DNA of 64,000 nt from Mansonella perstans (Eukaryota > Nematoda > Chromadorea > Rhabditida > Onchocercidae), in assembly GCA_037074765.1 (NCBI GenBank), contig JBAMDO010000020.1, forward strand, positions 248,001 through 312,000. The letters run 5' to 3'. Within the stretch, counting starts at the first letter, position 1. The number at the start of each line of letters is the position of its first letter. Both the position numbers and the translations under genes were made by a program. Of this stretch, positions 25,001-47,309 are shown in pieces. Under the pieces are notes generated by a model. It did not search any database, was not told the origin of the DNA, and worked only from the letters and a program-made list of their open reading frames with translations.

Positions 25001-28000
25001 GTATAAAAACACAGCACATAGTGCAAGCCTTATTTTCTTTTCTAGAGTTCTTGTACTCTTTATGTAAAAAATCGCAGAAGGCTTCTAAATTTTTTTGCTC
25101 AATTTCACTGATAGTATGTTTAACGTTAAAAAATTTTGTGATTTCCTTTTGTTCATATAGAATACTAACATTTGCATCAATATTACAATTTTTTCGGAAA
25201 ATACACTAAACTAAAATAATGGAAGAAAAGGTTATCAGTAAGCTTTTCCATTGGCTCACAAGCCAAATTTAGCGGAATTTCTCGAAAATGTTGAGAAAGC
25301 GATTCACGTAAAGCGCTCAAATGATTTTGTTAAAGAGGCTATAAACTCACAAAGAGATAGCTCTTTAATTAGCAGATAACTCTTTAATTCAATCTATTCC
25401 TTACTCTTCCTCTAATTAGCTCACATCTCGCAATTAAGTATTCTAGCATCTTAGAGCATTTTTTGTGATGTATGACCTCATAAAATCTCTTTTCTAAAAC
25501 AGAAAATCATAATATTTTCTGAAAATATAGGAATGATCAATCTAAATGAAGTATAAGACTGCACTATTTTAACATGCTTAAAATGAACATACAATAAGAC
25601 AATCAAATAATTTAGCACAACATGAACATAATTACGTAAAACTTTCAACCCAATACTAATTACTGATAAAAAGAGTAAGTCACAGTATCAGTCATCTATT
25701 AACTTTCAAATTTATGATTTTGTTACATGCTACATCTGACCCCTTATTTCTGATTATAAAAGTCTGTTCAAGAGCTTGTATGCCTGCTTGATATCCTAAT
25801 CCACATTTTGTTGCTAAGTGTCACTAATCTGGATATTTAAAAAATCATATAAATCAATTTTCATTACAAAACGAACTTTGTATGTTAAAAAAAGGAGCCG
25901 CTTTGAGATTTACGTATAGATTAAAATTTAAGAGAACCCAAAATTAATTTCAGAGATAGAAATGAACAAATATTTTTACTACATAGTGTAAAATGTCGCT
26001 GTTCATGCAAAGTGATGAAAATGATTACTGTGATTGTGACTACATAAAAATGATAGTAAGATAGTCCTTTTTCTCTAAATGAAGCAGCAGTAAGCGGAAT
26101 GAAAAGTAAGAATTATTTTTTAATATTTTCCTGATTCAAGTAAGCAAAAGTGGTTTAAAACAGAAAATTACAATTAAAAGGACTGACTTACATCATTACT
26201 CGATTGACATATTATAATAAGTTCCGAAAATAATACTATAAGTAATAAGCTCCAAATAACGGAGACAAATTAAAAATTCTCAAGTCAAGAATGACCTATA
26301 TGCGATGATTTTTTAATTCATTGATGTAGAAACTTCGAAGTTTTGTGTCGTTATTAACTGAATCAAATAATTCCTTATTGATGAAATCATAGTGGGAACC
26401 AATAATGCATTATTCATTAAGATTTAAGGGATTTACATTTATATTAAATCAATCCTCGAAAAACTGCATATCGGACATGGGAATATCACTTGAAGAAGCA
26501 AAGAAATCGCTATCGTCTTGTATGCTCCTGCAAACTAAATAAGCATCAATTTGTCACTGAGCATTTCGAGATTTCTTTTGTCTTTCATAGCATATTCTCA
26601 ACAAAAGGATAACTTTTTAACTTAAAATAAATTGATCCAGCTGGAGCTTAAAAAAAACTAAGTTAGACTGGGGAGAATAAACTAAATGAAAAATAATGCA
26701 AAAAACTAAATATAAAATTATCAGAAGATTAATGTTAATCAATAGGTATGGTATGAATGATGTGAGTGAGATTGTCCGTTATAATCATAAGGAATAGCAA
26801 ATAATGAAAAATAAAGGTGAAGTAGAATCGGTAAAGGTAGAACATAATTTTGAAGCAATTTACATCTCAAAGCATTTGCATGCTTGCATTGTTTCCATTT
26901 TATGTAAATTTATTGCGAGAGTCGAAATTGTGATAGCAAAACATTTTGCAATAATCAGCTTTTCTGTATAATTCTCTGACGCTGTAAGTTTGTCCCTCAT
27001 CTTGATTATCAGAAATTCGACGATTAACAAACACAAATTGCAAATAAATGATAATCGGATGTGGATGGGATCAAGGCAAATTATTTTTAGTTTTTAAATG
27101 ATTAACAAACATTTGATCGATGTTTAATTGATATCACTCCTACACTATATGATCTAAAATTGAATGCCAAAAAAAAGTTAGCAAAAGTTGTAAGAACCTA
27201 GGAAGAAAAATCGAATTAAATTAAAGCAGTGTAATTAATTAGCCTATCAAATTCTCAATCGAAGAAAAGAAAACCGCGTTCGGAAAGTCCTTTTAAAGTC
27301 AGATTTGCCTCTATAAAATTATGACTCTTCCTTTTCTTCTACTGTTCTCATTCAAGAGAAAACTATTAAAAGCCTCAGGTATTTAACAAGATGTAGTAGC
27401 TATGTCTGTTGAATGCTAGTTTAAAAAAAAAAATTTTCAAAAGCATAAAATTGAAGCTGAATAAATTATATGATGACAGTTAACAATCAACAAATGCTGA
27501 TGTGTTTAATTCATCAAGTTAATATCGGAAAGGAGAACATAAAGTGAAATTGCTCATTAATTATAGGTTTTTTTACTGCTGGAAACAAATGTCCGACCTC
27601 TCCTTTATAAATTACTCAGATAAATTCGCTTATATTGTGAAGCAACGTTAGCTAAGAATGTAACTGTTGTTGAAGTTGATTTGTTCCTGAATAAGTTTTA
27701 TGACCTGTTAAAAAATGCATTAAGTTGAATAATTTGATTGCTGAAATGATTAAATGTGTAAGATTTATCTTGTTTTTACCACATTCATCAAATTTTTTTT
27801 ATGAAAAGATTTATTTATAAAATCGGAATTACATTATGCGTTCATTAAGTTCACACTTCAACATAACCGATCTTTTCGACCTATTGAAGAATAGAACAAC
27901 TAAGATTTTAATAAATCAAACATTCCCTAATTGAATGTTTTTATTTTTGAAAATATGAAATATCTAATCACTAATTTCATTACTGCTATTCTTTACTCTT

Positions 28001-28116
28001 TGGTCTAATTTCATGCAAAAATTTGACTCAAAATAATTCCAGCATTAAAGAAAGAGGAAAAAGGATGTAAAGAGCATTATGAGAGATTTAAAATAAAATG
28101 TTTTTAAGAGTAACAA

Positions 28117-28139
28117 CGAGAGGGAGAGAGAGAGAGAGG
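28117..28139. repeat. (GA)n microsatellite
   Basis: A purine dinucleotide run of GAGGGAGAGAGAGAGAGAGA type. Confidence 0.9.
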
Positions 28140-29073
28140 AAAATCAAGTATCAGTTCTTGAAGGTCAAAAAAAAGCATTTTTTAAATATGCTAATACAAT
28201 AATAAACTGTATACTGCTATACATTTCATCCAACTCATTCTTTCAAACATCAGTAATCTTTATGAATTTTGGTATTCCATTTGCAATGAAATATGCATAT
28301 TTTGTCATTTATTGTTTTGAATTGATAGAAACACGGAGAATACTTCTACTGCAAAAATTTCTAATTAATTTAAACAAACAGTATTTAATTTTTTGAGATT
28401 TCTAACCAGTTCAGAACAAATTAAACCAATTAAACACTTTTTTTTTTTTTTTTTTAATTCTGATAATATATCAGTAAATCTAAATCTGCATCAATTTCGT
28501 TACATATAATAAAAATTTAATTTCTCATAAAGTTTAGCATCATATATCAGGTAATGATAAACAATTGTATCAGTATTTATAGTTTGATATTGAAAAATGA
28601 GATAATCAACCGATTTAAGTTATTTCCTAAATTAATTTATTTTATCAGAAGGATTGCATCGAATATGATTATCAATTATTCCTTACTTTAAAAGAAATGA
28701 AAAACATTGTTATGCGCTTTATTTTTAATATTTGCAACAGTGATTATATCATAAAATTTGAAAAATCCTCCAATATTTTGTTTCTATTTTCAGCTGAACA
28801 AATAAGCAAATCACGCAATATTCATCAGAAACTATCATCTTATCGGTAAGATCTAATATAACATGATATAGCTGAAAGTAGAAAATCAAACCTATTGACT
28901 CAATCATTGTTTCAATTTCTGATTTTTCCCTTTGTTTACAATTATGTGTCTTTTACATGTTTTTTTTTAAATAATAATAGTTTACGAATTCGTTAATTTC
29001 ATTTTATTATCGTTTGAAAAAAACATAACATGCAGCGGTGTAAACTGAAACAGTAATATGTACAATGATAAAA

Positions 29074-29202
29074 CAATCCAAGACATAATCACTCTGGGAT
29101 TTCTCGATGAAAATGAAAAGTGCGCTCCACCATACAATCCAAGACATAACCATTCCGGGATTTCCCGATGAAAATGAAAAGTGCGCTCCACCATGCAATC
29201 CA
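29074..29202. repeat. 61-bp tandem duplication, two copies plus a partial third
   Basis: Copies start at 29074 and 29135 (CAATCCAAGACATAA), and a partial third copy starts at 29196. The copies share GGGATTT, CGATGAAAATGAAAAGTGCG and CTCCACCAT with about six mismatches. It lies about 260 bp upstream of the DHHC gene start, so it may sit in its promoter. Confidence 0.9.
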
Positions 29203-29461
29203 TTATCATACGAATCAACTTTTCCCAACATAACCTGCTTCTTGTTACGTGAATCAACTTTTTTCATAGCGCTTCGTACTTCATTTTATTTTCCTCAATA
29301 ATTCACATAAATTCGCAAAGTGAAATTTGGACTAAGCAGGTGTGATTCATTATGTAATTGAGGTAAGTTAGACTATATTGTTCGGCATAGATATCTCCTC
29401 ATTGTTATGGTATATCTCGGGTTTTAAGATTGATAGTGTTGACAATGAGTGCTAATAAAGA

Positions 29462-32397
29462 ATGATATTCCATTGCGACTTGTGCGGAATTTTCTGCGCT
29501 TTGTTCACTTATTTGGCAATGATTTATGCTGATTATGTAGTTATCGTTTGGCTTATTACACCAACTTTTATTCAAAGGTATGCTTTAATTCATTTCAATT
29601 TTTCTTAACAATATAATGCCATTTTAATTACAAAAATATTTTATCTCTGTTGAATAGTCACGTGCATTTCACTATTATGCCCATAAGCACTATAATTCTA
29701 GAAAGAATGATACAACAAAAGGTTATTAAACATTCTCACTTTATATTATGATTTATATTTTTGAAGCAACTGTATTAGTGTTCCAAAAAGTACTACACAT
29801 ATCCAATGTGATACTGTAACCTTTAGTATCGCATTGAAAAAATTCATCAAATACGCTATTAAAAAAGAAAAACAGTTTATAAATATAAAAATAGTATTTA
29901 TGAGACATTAACTGGTGGTATTCTCCATCAGCAATTGCAGTTTATGGGGTGTATTGCATGCAGTGATGTTTAATACAATATTGTTTTTCGCTTTTGCATC
30001 ACATTTGCGAGCAATGATTACGGATCCAGGCATTGTACCCATCAATCGAAAAGGGTACGTTAATATCGTAATTGCTTTTCAATAATTTAATTATTTAACT
30101 TTAGTTTTAGTGTACTATAACAAATGCAAGATAAGTTGGAAAATTCATCCAAAGTTGAGAGTAAAGCGTGCTCAGACTAAACGTAATACCCTTCTCCAAT
30201 TCAAAATAAACAGTCGATGTGTGTCATTCATGAGAATAACAAGGAAAAGCCAGATAAGTATGTTTTTTTATTCTCATTAAATGAGATTATGGTGTTTGTT
30301 TGTTTATATGCGATTGTTAAGAATTTGTATTTCGGGTACGTAAACTATATATTGATTGAAAAATACTTATTATTTGTGTTTGTGTTTTTATAGTCATTTT
30401 GTGGCATTTTTGCAGATTCTTGCGTTGTAATAGCGATCATTTTCCAAAACTTCTTTGTGACAGTGAATCTACTAGTACGGACACCGATGTGGAACTGATG
30501 AGAGAAAAAAATAAATTTGTGGTATGTTCATCCTATATTTTGACCAGTTCATGATTTTCGTAGTGTATTAAAGCTTTATCCACAATTAATCAGTTGTAGG
30601 TTAAACACAAAATGACATTGTGCAGCCTTGATTGAGGTGAAATATGAGTCGTATATCGTAAAAAATTTTGAAAGTGACTCAGAATTCGAATAATTTTTGA
30701 GGAGAAGGGCTGGACAATTTGTACTCGATGCAAATCATACAGACCACCGCGAGCACATCATTGCCGTATTTGTCGTCGCTGTGTTCGAAAAATGGATCAT
30801 CATTGTTAGTTTATATTTGTAGTGATAGAAAATTTGTGAGCAAGCTTTGTCTTGAATCTGCCCGAGAATTAAGTACTATTTCAAATATAATACTTTCAGA
30901 TTGATTTACAGGATGCTTTTTTCGTTTATCAAATAGTATTATTTCATTCTGAATGATCTCATTCTGAATTTATCTCTCTTAGAGTTTGTATTTGGCAATA
31001 TATTTTTAAAAAATCGATGAAGGAAAGGCATATCAAGTGGTGGTTCAGATCCTGCTCTTAAATTTCGGGTTATTATAGAGTCTGGTATAGAGGAAACTTC
31101 AGGATAAGGAAAGATCATCGCTTGCATCGAACAGATCTCGTTTTAGAAAATTTTTTGACCAGACTGTGAAATCACTATGCAAAACTTTTTGGATTCAGAT
31201 TAAGGGAATAAATGAAATAAAAGCAGGTGCGAAATGAGTAGCGCCATTCATTCATTGAAAATCTTTATTACATTATTTCTGAATATTTATTCAACTTTTA
31301 ATGTTGTCAGGTCCCTGGGTCAATAATTGCGTCGGTGAATATAATCAAAAATATTTCCTTCAGTTTCTGTTGTATGTCGGCTTATCTTCAGGATATGCGC
31401 TAAGATATGTTTTTTGAGCATTTTTTGCATTTTATTCATGCATTTTATTAAAATTCTCAATAGCCCTGTTAGCTAAAGAGAATTTCTGCTTAATTTTGAC
31501 AGTTGATACCATAAAACTTGAAAACGTGCATATTCGTTAAAAAATGGAATCAAGATTTCCTTTATTCGTTCGCGTGATTAAACCTTCATCTTATTTTTGT
31601 TTTCTCTATTTCATCATTTTTAGCTTAATTTCAACAAACAAACGTTTTTCTGAATTAACTTATTTTTTTCTTGAGACAATATATTTTTTTTTTTTTTAGT
31701 TTAATAGTGACAGCTTGGGTATATCAGGATGATTACAGCATTACCGGCATGAAGGGACTTTACGGACAAAATTTACATCGAGCGAAAATGTTAGTACTTG
31801 CATTTAAACAGGTTCAATATTCTATAAAAAAAATCTACTGTTGGTTACTTTTAGATTGCATACCGTTTTCCTCACTATCGAAAGCATACTGTTTGGTCTA
31901 TTCGTTTTAGCCGTTTCTTGCGATCAGGTAACTTAATAAGAAATCAATCTTCATTCATTTTAAGCAAGAGATATTCTTCAAGATTCTCAAATTTTTATTT
32001 TGATTTCGTTATGTGATGTATAGAGATTAACAATGTCTCATTTAGATGCAGTCAGTTCTGAATGATGAGACCACAGTGGAAGCAATTCAGCGCAGGGGTT
32101 TTCACAATCGAATAGCTCCATCACGCTCAAAAATAGCTCTATTACGAGAAATATGTGGCTATGGTTAGTTTTGGATTGAGAATAAGGAAATTACATTTGT
32201 CATCTTTTTTCCGTTATTCCTTCCGCATCTTGGATTATTTTTTTACCTAGATAGTTGTTGAACGAATGCTATTTGATGTATAGAGCAGCTGAAGTTTATT
32301 TTGATTTCTAGGACCGATGATGTTGTGGCTGCTACCGTGCTCAACTTTATCATCCGAACCAGACGTGGTTCAATTCTCGAATCAGTTACCTGTTTAA
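29462..32397 (+). CDS. DHHC-type protein S-acyltransferase (ZDHHC3/7-like)
   Basis: Integral-membrane palmitoyltransferase that transfers fatty acyl chains from acyl-CoA to cysteines; family relatives work at the Golgi. Nine exons: 29462-29577, 29941-30054, 30416-30521, 30702-30804, 31311-31398, 31700-31789, 31855-31927, 32046-32163 and 32312-32397. They total 894 nt (297 aa), and all phases fit. Order of features: TM1 (about 6-28), TM2 (about 43-64), the DPG motif (67-69), the Cys-rich domain with C119/C122 and HHCRIC, the active site DHHC (Cys147) followed by [14 protein letters not shown]3 and TM4, and a TTVE motif (239-242, the family TTxE). The short cytosolic tail includes [10 protein letters not shown]. 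Tandem stops precede the ATG. Intron 5 appears to use a GC donor. The length matches ZDHHC3/7. The exact C. elegans dhhc number is not assigned. Confidence 0.95.
30702..31398 (+). other. Exons 4-5 encoding the DHHC cysteine-rich catalytic domain
   Basis: Exon 4 encodes the zinc-binding half ([22 protein letters not shown]). Exon 5 starts with the last two bases of the catalytic cysteine codon and continues PWVNNCVG. The active-site Cys147 codon is therefore split T|GT by an intron of about 506 bp. Exon 4 could equally begin at 30702 or 30705, since both acceptors (TTTTTGAG and GGAG) keep phase. The exact first residue is uncertain. Confidence 0.88.
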
Positions 32398-34048
32398 AAT
32401 TTTATAGCTGCACGCTTCAGAATAGTTGGCGAATGTTTGTTGAGTGTTCAGAACAGACTTTATTTTCTTTTTCTGTTGCAAAGAGTTTGTTTTAACAGAT
32501 TCACGGTAAGGATGTGTATAGTTGTATTTTTAACGGCAATCTATATATATATACCAGTGAGTAATCTTTCCCATGCTTTACTTCCTTTTTTTTTGATATG
32601 TTTTTCATTTATTTGTGTTTCTATGTGTAATACCGACTACATGGCGACATGTATCAACTGTTTTTTGTTATTAATAGTAGTACCATTGTGCTGCTGCTGC
32701 TTGCAGAATAGCAACTTTTTTGTTTGAAGCTTTAAAGTTACACTTTGCGAAAAACTATGGGCCTGCTTGTTTGCTTTAAATTATCTATTTTCTCCTCTAT
32801 TATGTTTTTAGTTTGTACTTAAGACTATCGCTCTCGTGAATGATATTATTTTAGCACCAGTTCTAACATTCAAACAGATTGTAATATTTAAGTGCCACAC
32901 TATCGAAATCATTCCAATTTATACTGCCTGTTCTTATTCCATAAGGTCTCTTCAATCCACAATTTCCTTTAAAACCTAGGTGTAATCATCGCCCAAAATT
33001 TATATAGTGTATAAATATACCAAGAAAATCCTCAGGAAAAAAAGATGAAGTTGCAATGGTTTTAAGTCTATTGATTTCCCAGCACTGTCATATTTATAAA
33101 AGATTTAATATGATAATAAATCTACATTTCAGATAACACAAAATACTGTTCGCAATATCTGAAATTATGCTTTTCATTATAAAAATATAGATGTTTTCAA
33201 AACATAGAGAAAATTGACTTTATTGATGATAATTTTTGCACATATTTTAACTTTAGTGAATAAACACCAGCAATAGTAACAGTATTATAATCAAAGAAAG
33301 TAGTAATAATAATAGCAGAATAGTACTTGGTCCACGAACATGTATCAAATAATGATTAATGTATCACAATGGAAAAAAGATATCACAGATTTAACCTGTT
33401 CAAAGAAAAATAGAAAATGTGCATTTTTTTTGGCTTATATTATATTCCGTGAGAAGTGCTTTCTCTAGTAAATGATATTCGTAACTTCGAAAACAAAGAC
33501 TAACAGCTACGTAGAAACTGGCAAATGTATTAACAGTTTAAGAATACTGCATATGGTCGAAAATCACAAGTGGTCGAATATACTACGTCCAGTTTCAAAC
33601 GAAAATATGATAATAATCCAGCCAGATTTATGAATGAAAATTTAAGAAATTAGAAACCGCATTTATTTTAGATAAGGCGACGGTCCTACTTTAAAATGTC
33701 CATTTCCGGAAAATCAAGTATCGGAATTTCACATTAAACAACTGAAAGACTTAGAAGTTAGGACCCAACGAAATCACTGAAGTGATAAAGACAATGCCAT
33801 AGGCAGAGATGAACAATTCCACTGAAATCATTGTGTAATGCACCGGGAAAAATGTGCTTATAGAAGTGGAAAGACTAGAAAGTGCTGGGTAAAATTTTAA
33901 TAATTATATCTAAAATAGTAAAATCTTGTATAATTGTGTTGAAATCGAATTTACTTACAAGAAGGTAATGTCTGCAAAAAATGAAACCCAAAAAAGAAGC
34001 CACAATTTTATAGGAAATGGTATATTTACAGCATACCACATATTCAAA
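32398..34048. other. Spacer between convergent DHHC and wwp-1 genes
   Basis: This contains both 3' UTRs. AATAAA motifs on the plus strand near 33114 and 33257 are candidate polyadenylation signals for the DHHC gene, though that would imply a long 3' UTR. A 96-codon plus-strand frame (32437-32727) is hydrophobic and Cys-rich with no family match and is not accepted as a gene. Confidence 0.5.
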
Positions 34049-42553
<8,505 letters not shown>

Positions 42554-42687
42554 TTTTTTTTGCCCGTTGGCGATTGTACATATAACCAAAATTATTCACA
42601 GCTTAAAAAATTTTGAAATTCCATACAAGAATGACAGACGAAAGCAATCGCATTGCAGTTCCGATGAATAATAGTTAACAACAACGG

Positions 42688-42732
42688 AAAAAAAAAAGAA
42701 AAAAAAAAAAAAAAAAAAAAAAAAAACAAAAA
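42688..42732. repeat. Poly-A tract
   Basis: About 45 bases, almost all A with two isolated interruptions. It lies about 135 bp upstream of the wwp-1 start codon. It could be slippage-prone or a retroposed poly-A tail, but no associated element is visible. Confidence 0.85.
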
Positions 42733-44004
42733 TAATTAAATAAGATAACAAAACATCAATGTCTTATTTTTTCTACAATATGACAGAAGCTCAGGCAAAA
42801 ATAAAATTGATGGATTGTGGAGAAGGATTTCAACTAATAAATGATTAATTATAAACATAAGATATTTCTAGAGATTAGCAAATATTTTGAACAATTAAGA
42901 ATAAGAAAACTAATATCGGAAAATCTCCTGAAATTCGACATTTTAAAACCAAGCTATCACAAGGAAAAACACTACGGCGATCACTGAAAATATAACATAA
43001 AACTGATTACTGAAACACTACGAAAATAGAATATACGGTGGTATTTGAAAGTCGCGAAATAATATGGTAGGCAAGAATATAGAAAAAGAGCTCGTAGGAA
43101 ATGGAAACACGAGAGGACGATACGGGAAAATAGTGAAGAAAAGATCCATTGATGTTCACCTAGCGTAATTGAAATAATAATGGTACAAATGTTAGTCTGA
43201 TAGGCAAAAGATGCTTACTCAATTAAGTATGTATAAAGTCAGACTTGATGACACAACTAAAATTGCTATAGGAATCCGAATACAATTGTTTCTGGTAAAA
43301 TAAAAATACTTTCTGCGACTTACAGTTTAAAAACTTGAGAAAAAAGTGGTCGCGGAATGAAACATCTGAAAAGTTCGAGAAAACGTATCTAAAACTTTAA
43401 TCTTTATCAATAAATACTAGTCTTATCAATTGATGTGGTATGATTTCACTTAATATTACATCGAAAATTGGAAGTTAGTTGAGGAAACAAGATTCCGATA
43501 ATGTAAATAAATCCTTGCAAATAAATAATGATCGAAAATGCCTCTAATACTAAGTATGATAGCCGATAATGATAACTATGAAAATAAATAAGAAGTAAAA
43601 AGAAACTATAAAATTGAAGAAATCATTATTCAATATTTAAAATTATTTAAATTAATTAATGAAAATAGAATGAAAGTTAGCCTCAAATATTGCTATTACA
43701 AAATACCAATTTCTTGCATCATAAATCACATGTAATATTCATATCTTTTTCATATTATTTTTTTTAACAATTATCATAAGTTTGTTTATCTGAAAATGAT
43801 TATATACATTGAATCGTTATTTTACTATCTGAATTTCTCATATCGCTATTCTTTCCATATTTGCACGGAAATATATTAATCTTTTAGATGCTTTGCTAAA
43901 ATATTTCTTCATATTTATTAATTAAAAAAAAAAAAAATTTGGGTTTCATTTTTCAAATTTTCACTTTTTTTTTTTTTAAATTTATCAATAAGTTTTAGCT
44001 CTTA

Positions 44005-44023
44005 TCTCTCTCTCTCTCTCTTT
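44005..44023. repeat. (TC)n microsatellite
   Basis: A short TC dinucleotide run in the wwp-1/vps-13 spacer. Confidence 0.9.
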
Positions 44024-45299
44024 CTGCATTATTTAATATAGATAAGAATATAGTCAATGAATAAAGTTAAGAAAATAAAAATGAAATGTGCATGATAAAC
44101 ATATTAACATACCGCAAAAGAGAGAACGAGAGAAGACTGTCACACTTCATTCAGATATTTTTGAATCGATTTATAAAACGCCTTTGCTTTTGAACGACAA
44201 CAAGTACATGTTTGTTGCAATGGTCGTTGTCGATATAGAGACAATGGAGAATGTTAGATTGTTGTTGAAAGCAGAATCAAACAACAATAACTTTACCCAC
44301 AGATGAGAAGTAGTAGAATGAAATGTTAACTAAAACACTCATTGATCTATATATCAGATTAAAACTTATCATTTTTCCCTGTAACTAACACTCATTTATC
44401 ACATCAAGCTAATATCATTATTTATTCTCTCTTAACTAATATTTAATCTATCAGATAAAGCTTATCATTCTTCTCTGTATCCGAATGTGAAATATAAGAG
44501 TGATAAGAATGAAATTGACTTATTAACATTCATTTTGATATAAATGAAATCATCAAAAAAAAAGAAAACGTAAAGATTATGTTACAAATGATAACGTTTA
44601 ACGTGATAACATGATGATGGTATTAGTATAAGCGTTATAAAGATAATATGATAAGATTTTTATTGCGAAGTTTATAGTTTCCCGAGGATGTAAATATTAT
44701 TATGAGCTAAGTTAAAATCATGTATCAGCAAATGATTGCTAAGGCATTAACTCTAGGAAGAAAGTACTATGAAGAATGTGACTTAATTTCAATAAATGAA
44801 ATTCTTCCGATATAGAGCACTCTTTTATGCAATTGATGGCAATAGCAGCAGCAGTAGCAGCAACAGGAATAGCACTATGAATTTACTTGCACTTCAGAAA
44901 TGCAATTTAGAAGATTGGTCTAATCCTCGAAAAACTCAAGATTTAGACACTTCAATATATTGCTATACAAATCAACAGCCTATTTCAAAAAGTGATAACA
45001 TTTTTAATCGAGCTTTTAAATTAAAGTTAGACCATTTCAAATAGAATTTTCTTTTTTTCTTTTTTTTCTTTGAAAAAAATCGAAAGTAATTTGTCTACAA
45101 GTTTACATTTATTTATATCATTTTAAATTCTAACTATTATAAAATAAGACATAACTTTTAATTTTTATATTAAATGTTGAAAATATTTGATTTGCTCAAT
45201 AAAATTATATTATATAATAGGTGAATAAAAACCCAAAATTACAGTGCAATCTATTTCGAATCCCATATGAAGGACAGAAATTACCACAACACTAAAATG

Positions 45300-45332
45300 T
45301 ACACACACACACACACACACACACATACACAG
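45300..45332. repeat. (AC)n microsatellite
   Basis: About 16 AC units with one T interruption. Confidence 0.95.
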
Positions 45333-47309
45333 AAATGATGAAGCTAATAGAGAAAAGAGATACGGCGGCGATGTGTGTCAAGATGGAAAATGTATCGAAG
45401 AGGACAGTGTGGTGATAACACATACTGACACACAAATAGTGTAAATATATAGGTATAATGATGGAGGCGTTGTTAAAGCAAATTTTTTGTACTATTTAAA
45501 TTGTCTTCAAAATTTTATCTTAGGACAATTCCCAACGAATAAAAATTTTAATTACTGTCAAAATCCGAATGATATTGCTAAATGAAATTATTTCAGGGTG
45601 TTAATCCGAGGAATTACTTGGTGATATCATACACAACTGTAACAGCTTTCCCTTATTGAAATGCCAATATCATTGAATAGTAATATAATTGGATTACTTT
45701 TAAACTTGTTGTATAACCATTATAGAGTTATCAGTTAGCAGTAATGAAATTTTGTTAAGTGAAAAAAAGTTTACATCGTACAAATACAAATCTACTTTGT
45801 CACTTAAATGCTTTGTTTTGTTACACCGAAAAAGTAATGTAAATTAAGAATATTCAAACTTTCTCAACAACTCTTTACATTAGATGAAGATCGGATAATT
45901 CGAATATGTCAGCTGTATTTCTGAAAGTTTATCAGTGGTACTTTTCCTGAAAATTTGAAATAATGAAAAACGGATTTTAAATATTATAGCAATTCGAAAT
46001 CCTGTCTAAATTACACAAATAAGCATTTCCAAATTTTTAATCAAGAGAAAAGTATAGCAAATCGAAAAATTCTATTGATGCCTGAGTATGAATCAGTCTA
46101 GGACAGCATAAGTATTGATAAGAAAGAATCACACTGATACTAGCTTATTGGATCATTTTAATCAAATGCTCGCAAAAGCGTAGGTCCGATACTGTCAAAG
46201 ATAAATCATTTCATACTGGCACAAATTCCATATTTAAAGAATCAAGTAGATTCCTTCTTTTGTAATCGAAATATGAAATAGGTTTGAGACCAATTAGTAA
46301 GGCATTATATATTAATACTTCATACTTCAGTACAGTTTTATCATATTTATCTTAAATCTAAATATGAAGTAAAAAGTTGGAAGTATTTCAAATTTCATAA
46401 ATCCTAAATGCAACTTTCCTACAAATAGGATGAGGAAAAATAGCACAGCTCATAAACAGAAAACAGTTTGTTGTCCAGATTAAAGCGAAATTAATTGAAA
46501 CTTATCTATGAATGTTTCCTATACTAACAGTTTCATTCCCATTGGTTGCAAATATGAATTAATAATAACCAATGAATTAATTGCACATGATGATCTCAAA
46601 AAATTTTTTAAAGTACAATACAACTAATCACAGCATTATGTGAAATGTCAAACACCTTGTAAGCTGAAAATAGCCAAAAAAAAGAAAAGTTTTTATGAAG
46701 CGAACAATTCGTAATTTATTAAATATGCTAAACAAACCGTAAGAGGATAAAATGGTTGTAATGTGACTGTTTTGAAACAGTTAGATAATAAAAATCATTG
46801 TTTTAAATGTGAAAAATATTCAGATGAGAGGTTTTCATCCAAATGTTTGAAATGAGTGAGGGAAGTAGCAAAAAGATGAGCGAATGAAAATTTAAACTTT
46901 ATACAAAAAATGAATTAGTTGTGAAAGTCATCAAAGAGTTATAACTCTAGAAACAAATTACAGAAAGCACGGAACAAAGTGAAAGCAAATGAAATATTCG
47001 TGAAAAATAAGACAAACTACAATTTCAGCATTTCAAAACAATGTACGGATGATTGGTTCATCATCTCTGCAAATATCCTCATTTGAAAAATTTACAAAAA
47101 AATATCAGTTTGAGGTAACCATATCATATGGATGGGATTTTGAAATATGACTGCTGGTTTCTCGCTGTGACAGAACTTTGAGTAATGATACGTTAGTATC
47201 CCCTGTCAAGTAAAATTTTAAGTTGACCATTATTTCTGGAAGTTTGTTATTTATTCAGTTCCATAAATCACAATGTGTTTTGGCACATTTTGAGCTGAAA
47301 ATTCGTCCT

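Larger units (their letters stand above)
18191..29073. other. AT-rich intergenic DNA, no gene seen
   Basis: Nearly 11 kb with no recognisable protein domain. Short open frames of 60-91 codons occur at random-looking positions. Two consecutive minus-strand frames (18690-18451 and 18434-18198) and a splice-flanked segment near 23570 on the minus strand were considered and not accepted. A foldback element lies at 21848-22055. Confidence 0.55.

Noticed and set aside
31671..31910. 79-codon uninterrupted DHHC exon
   Set aside because: Reading through 31790-31854 loses TM4. Splicing at AT|GTTAGT restores [17 protein letters not shown] and the correct phase.
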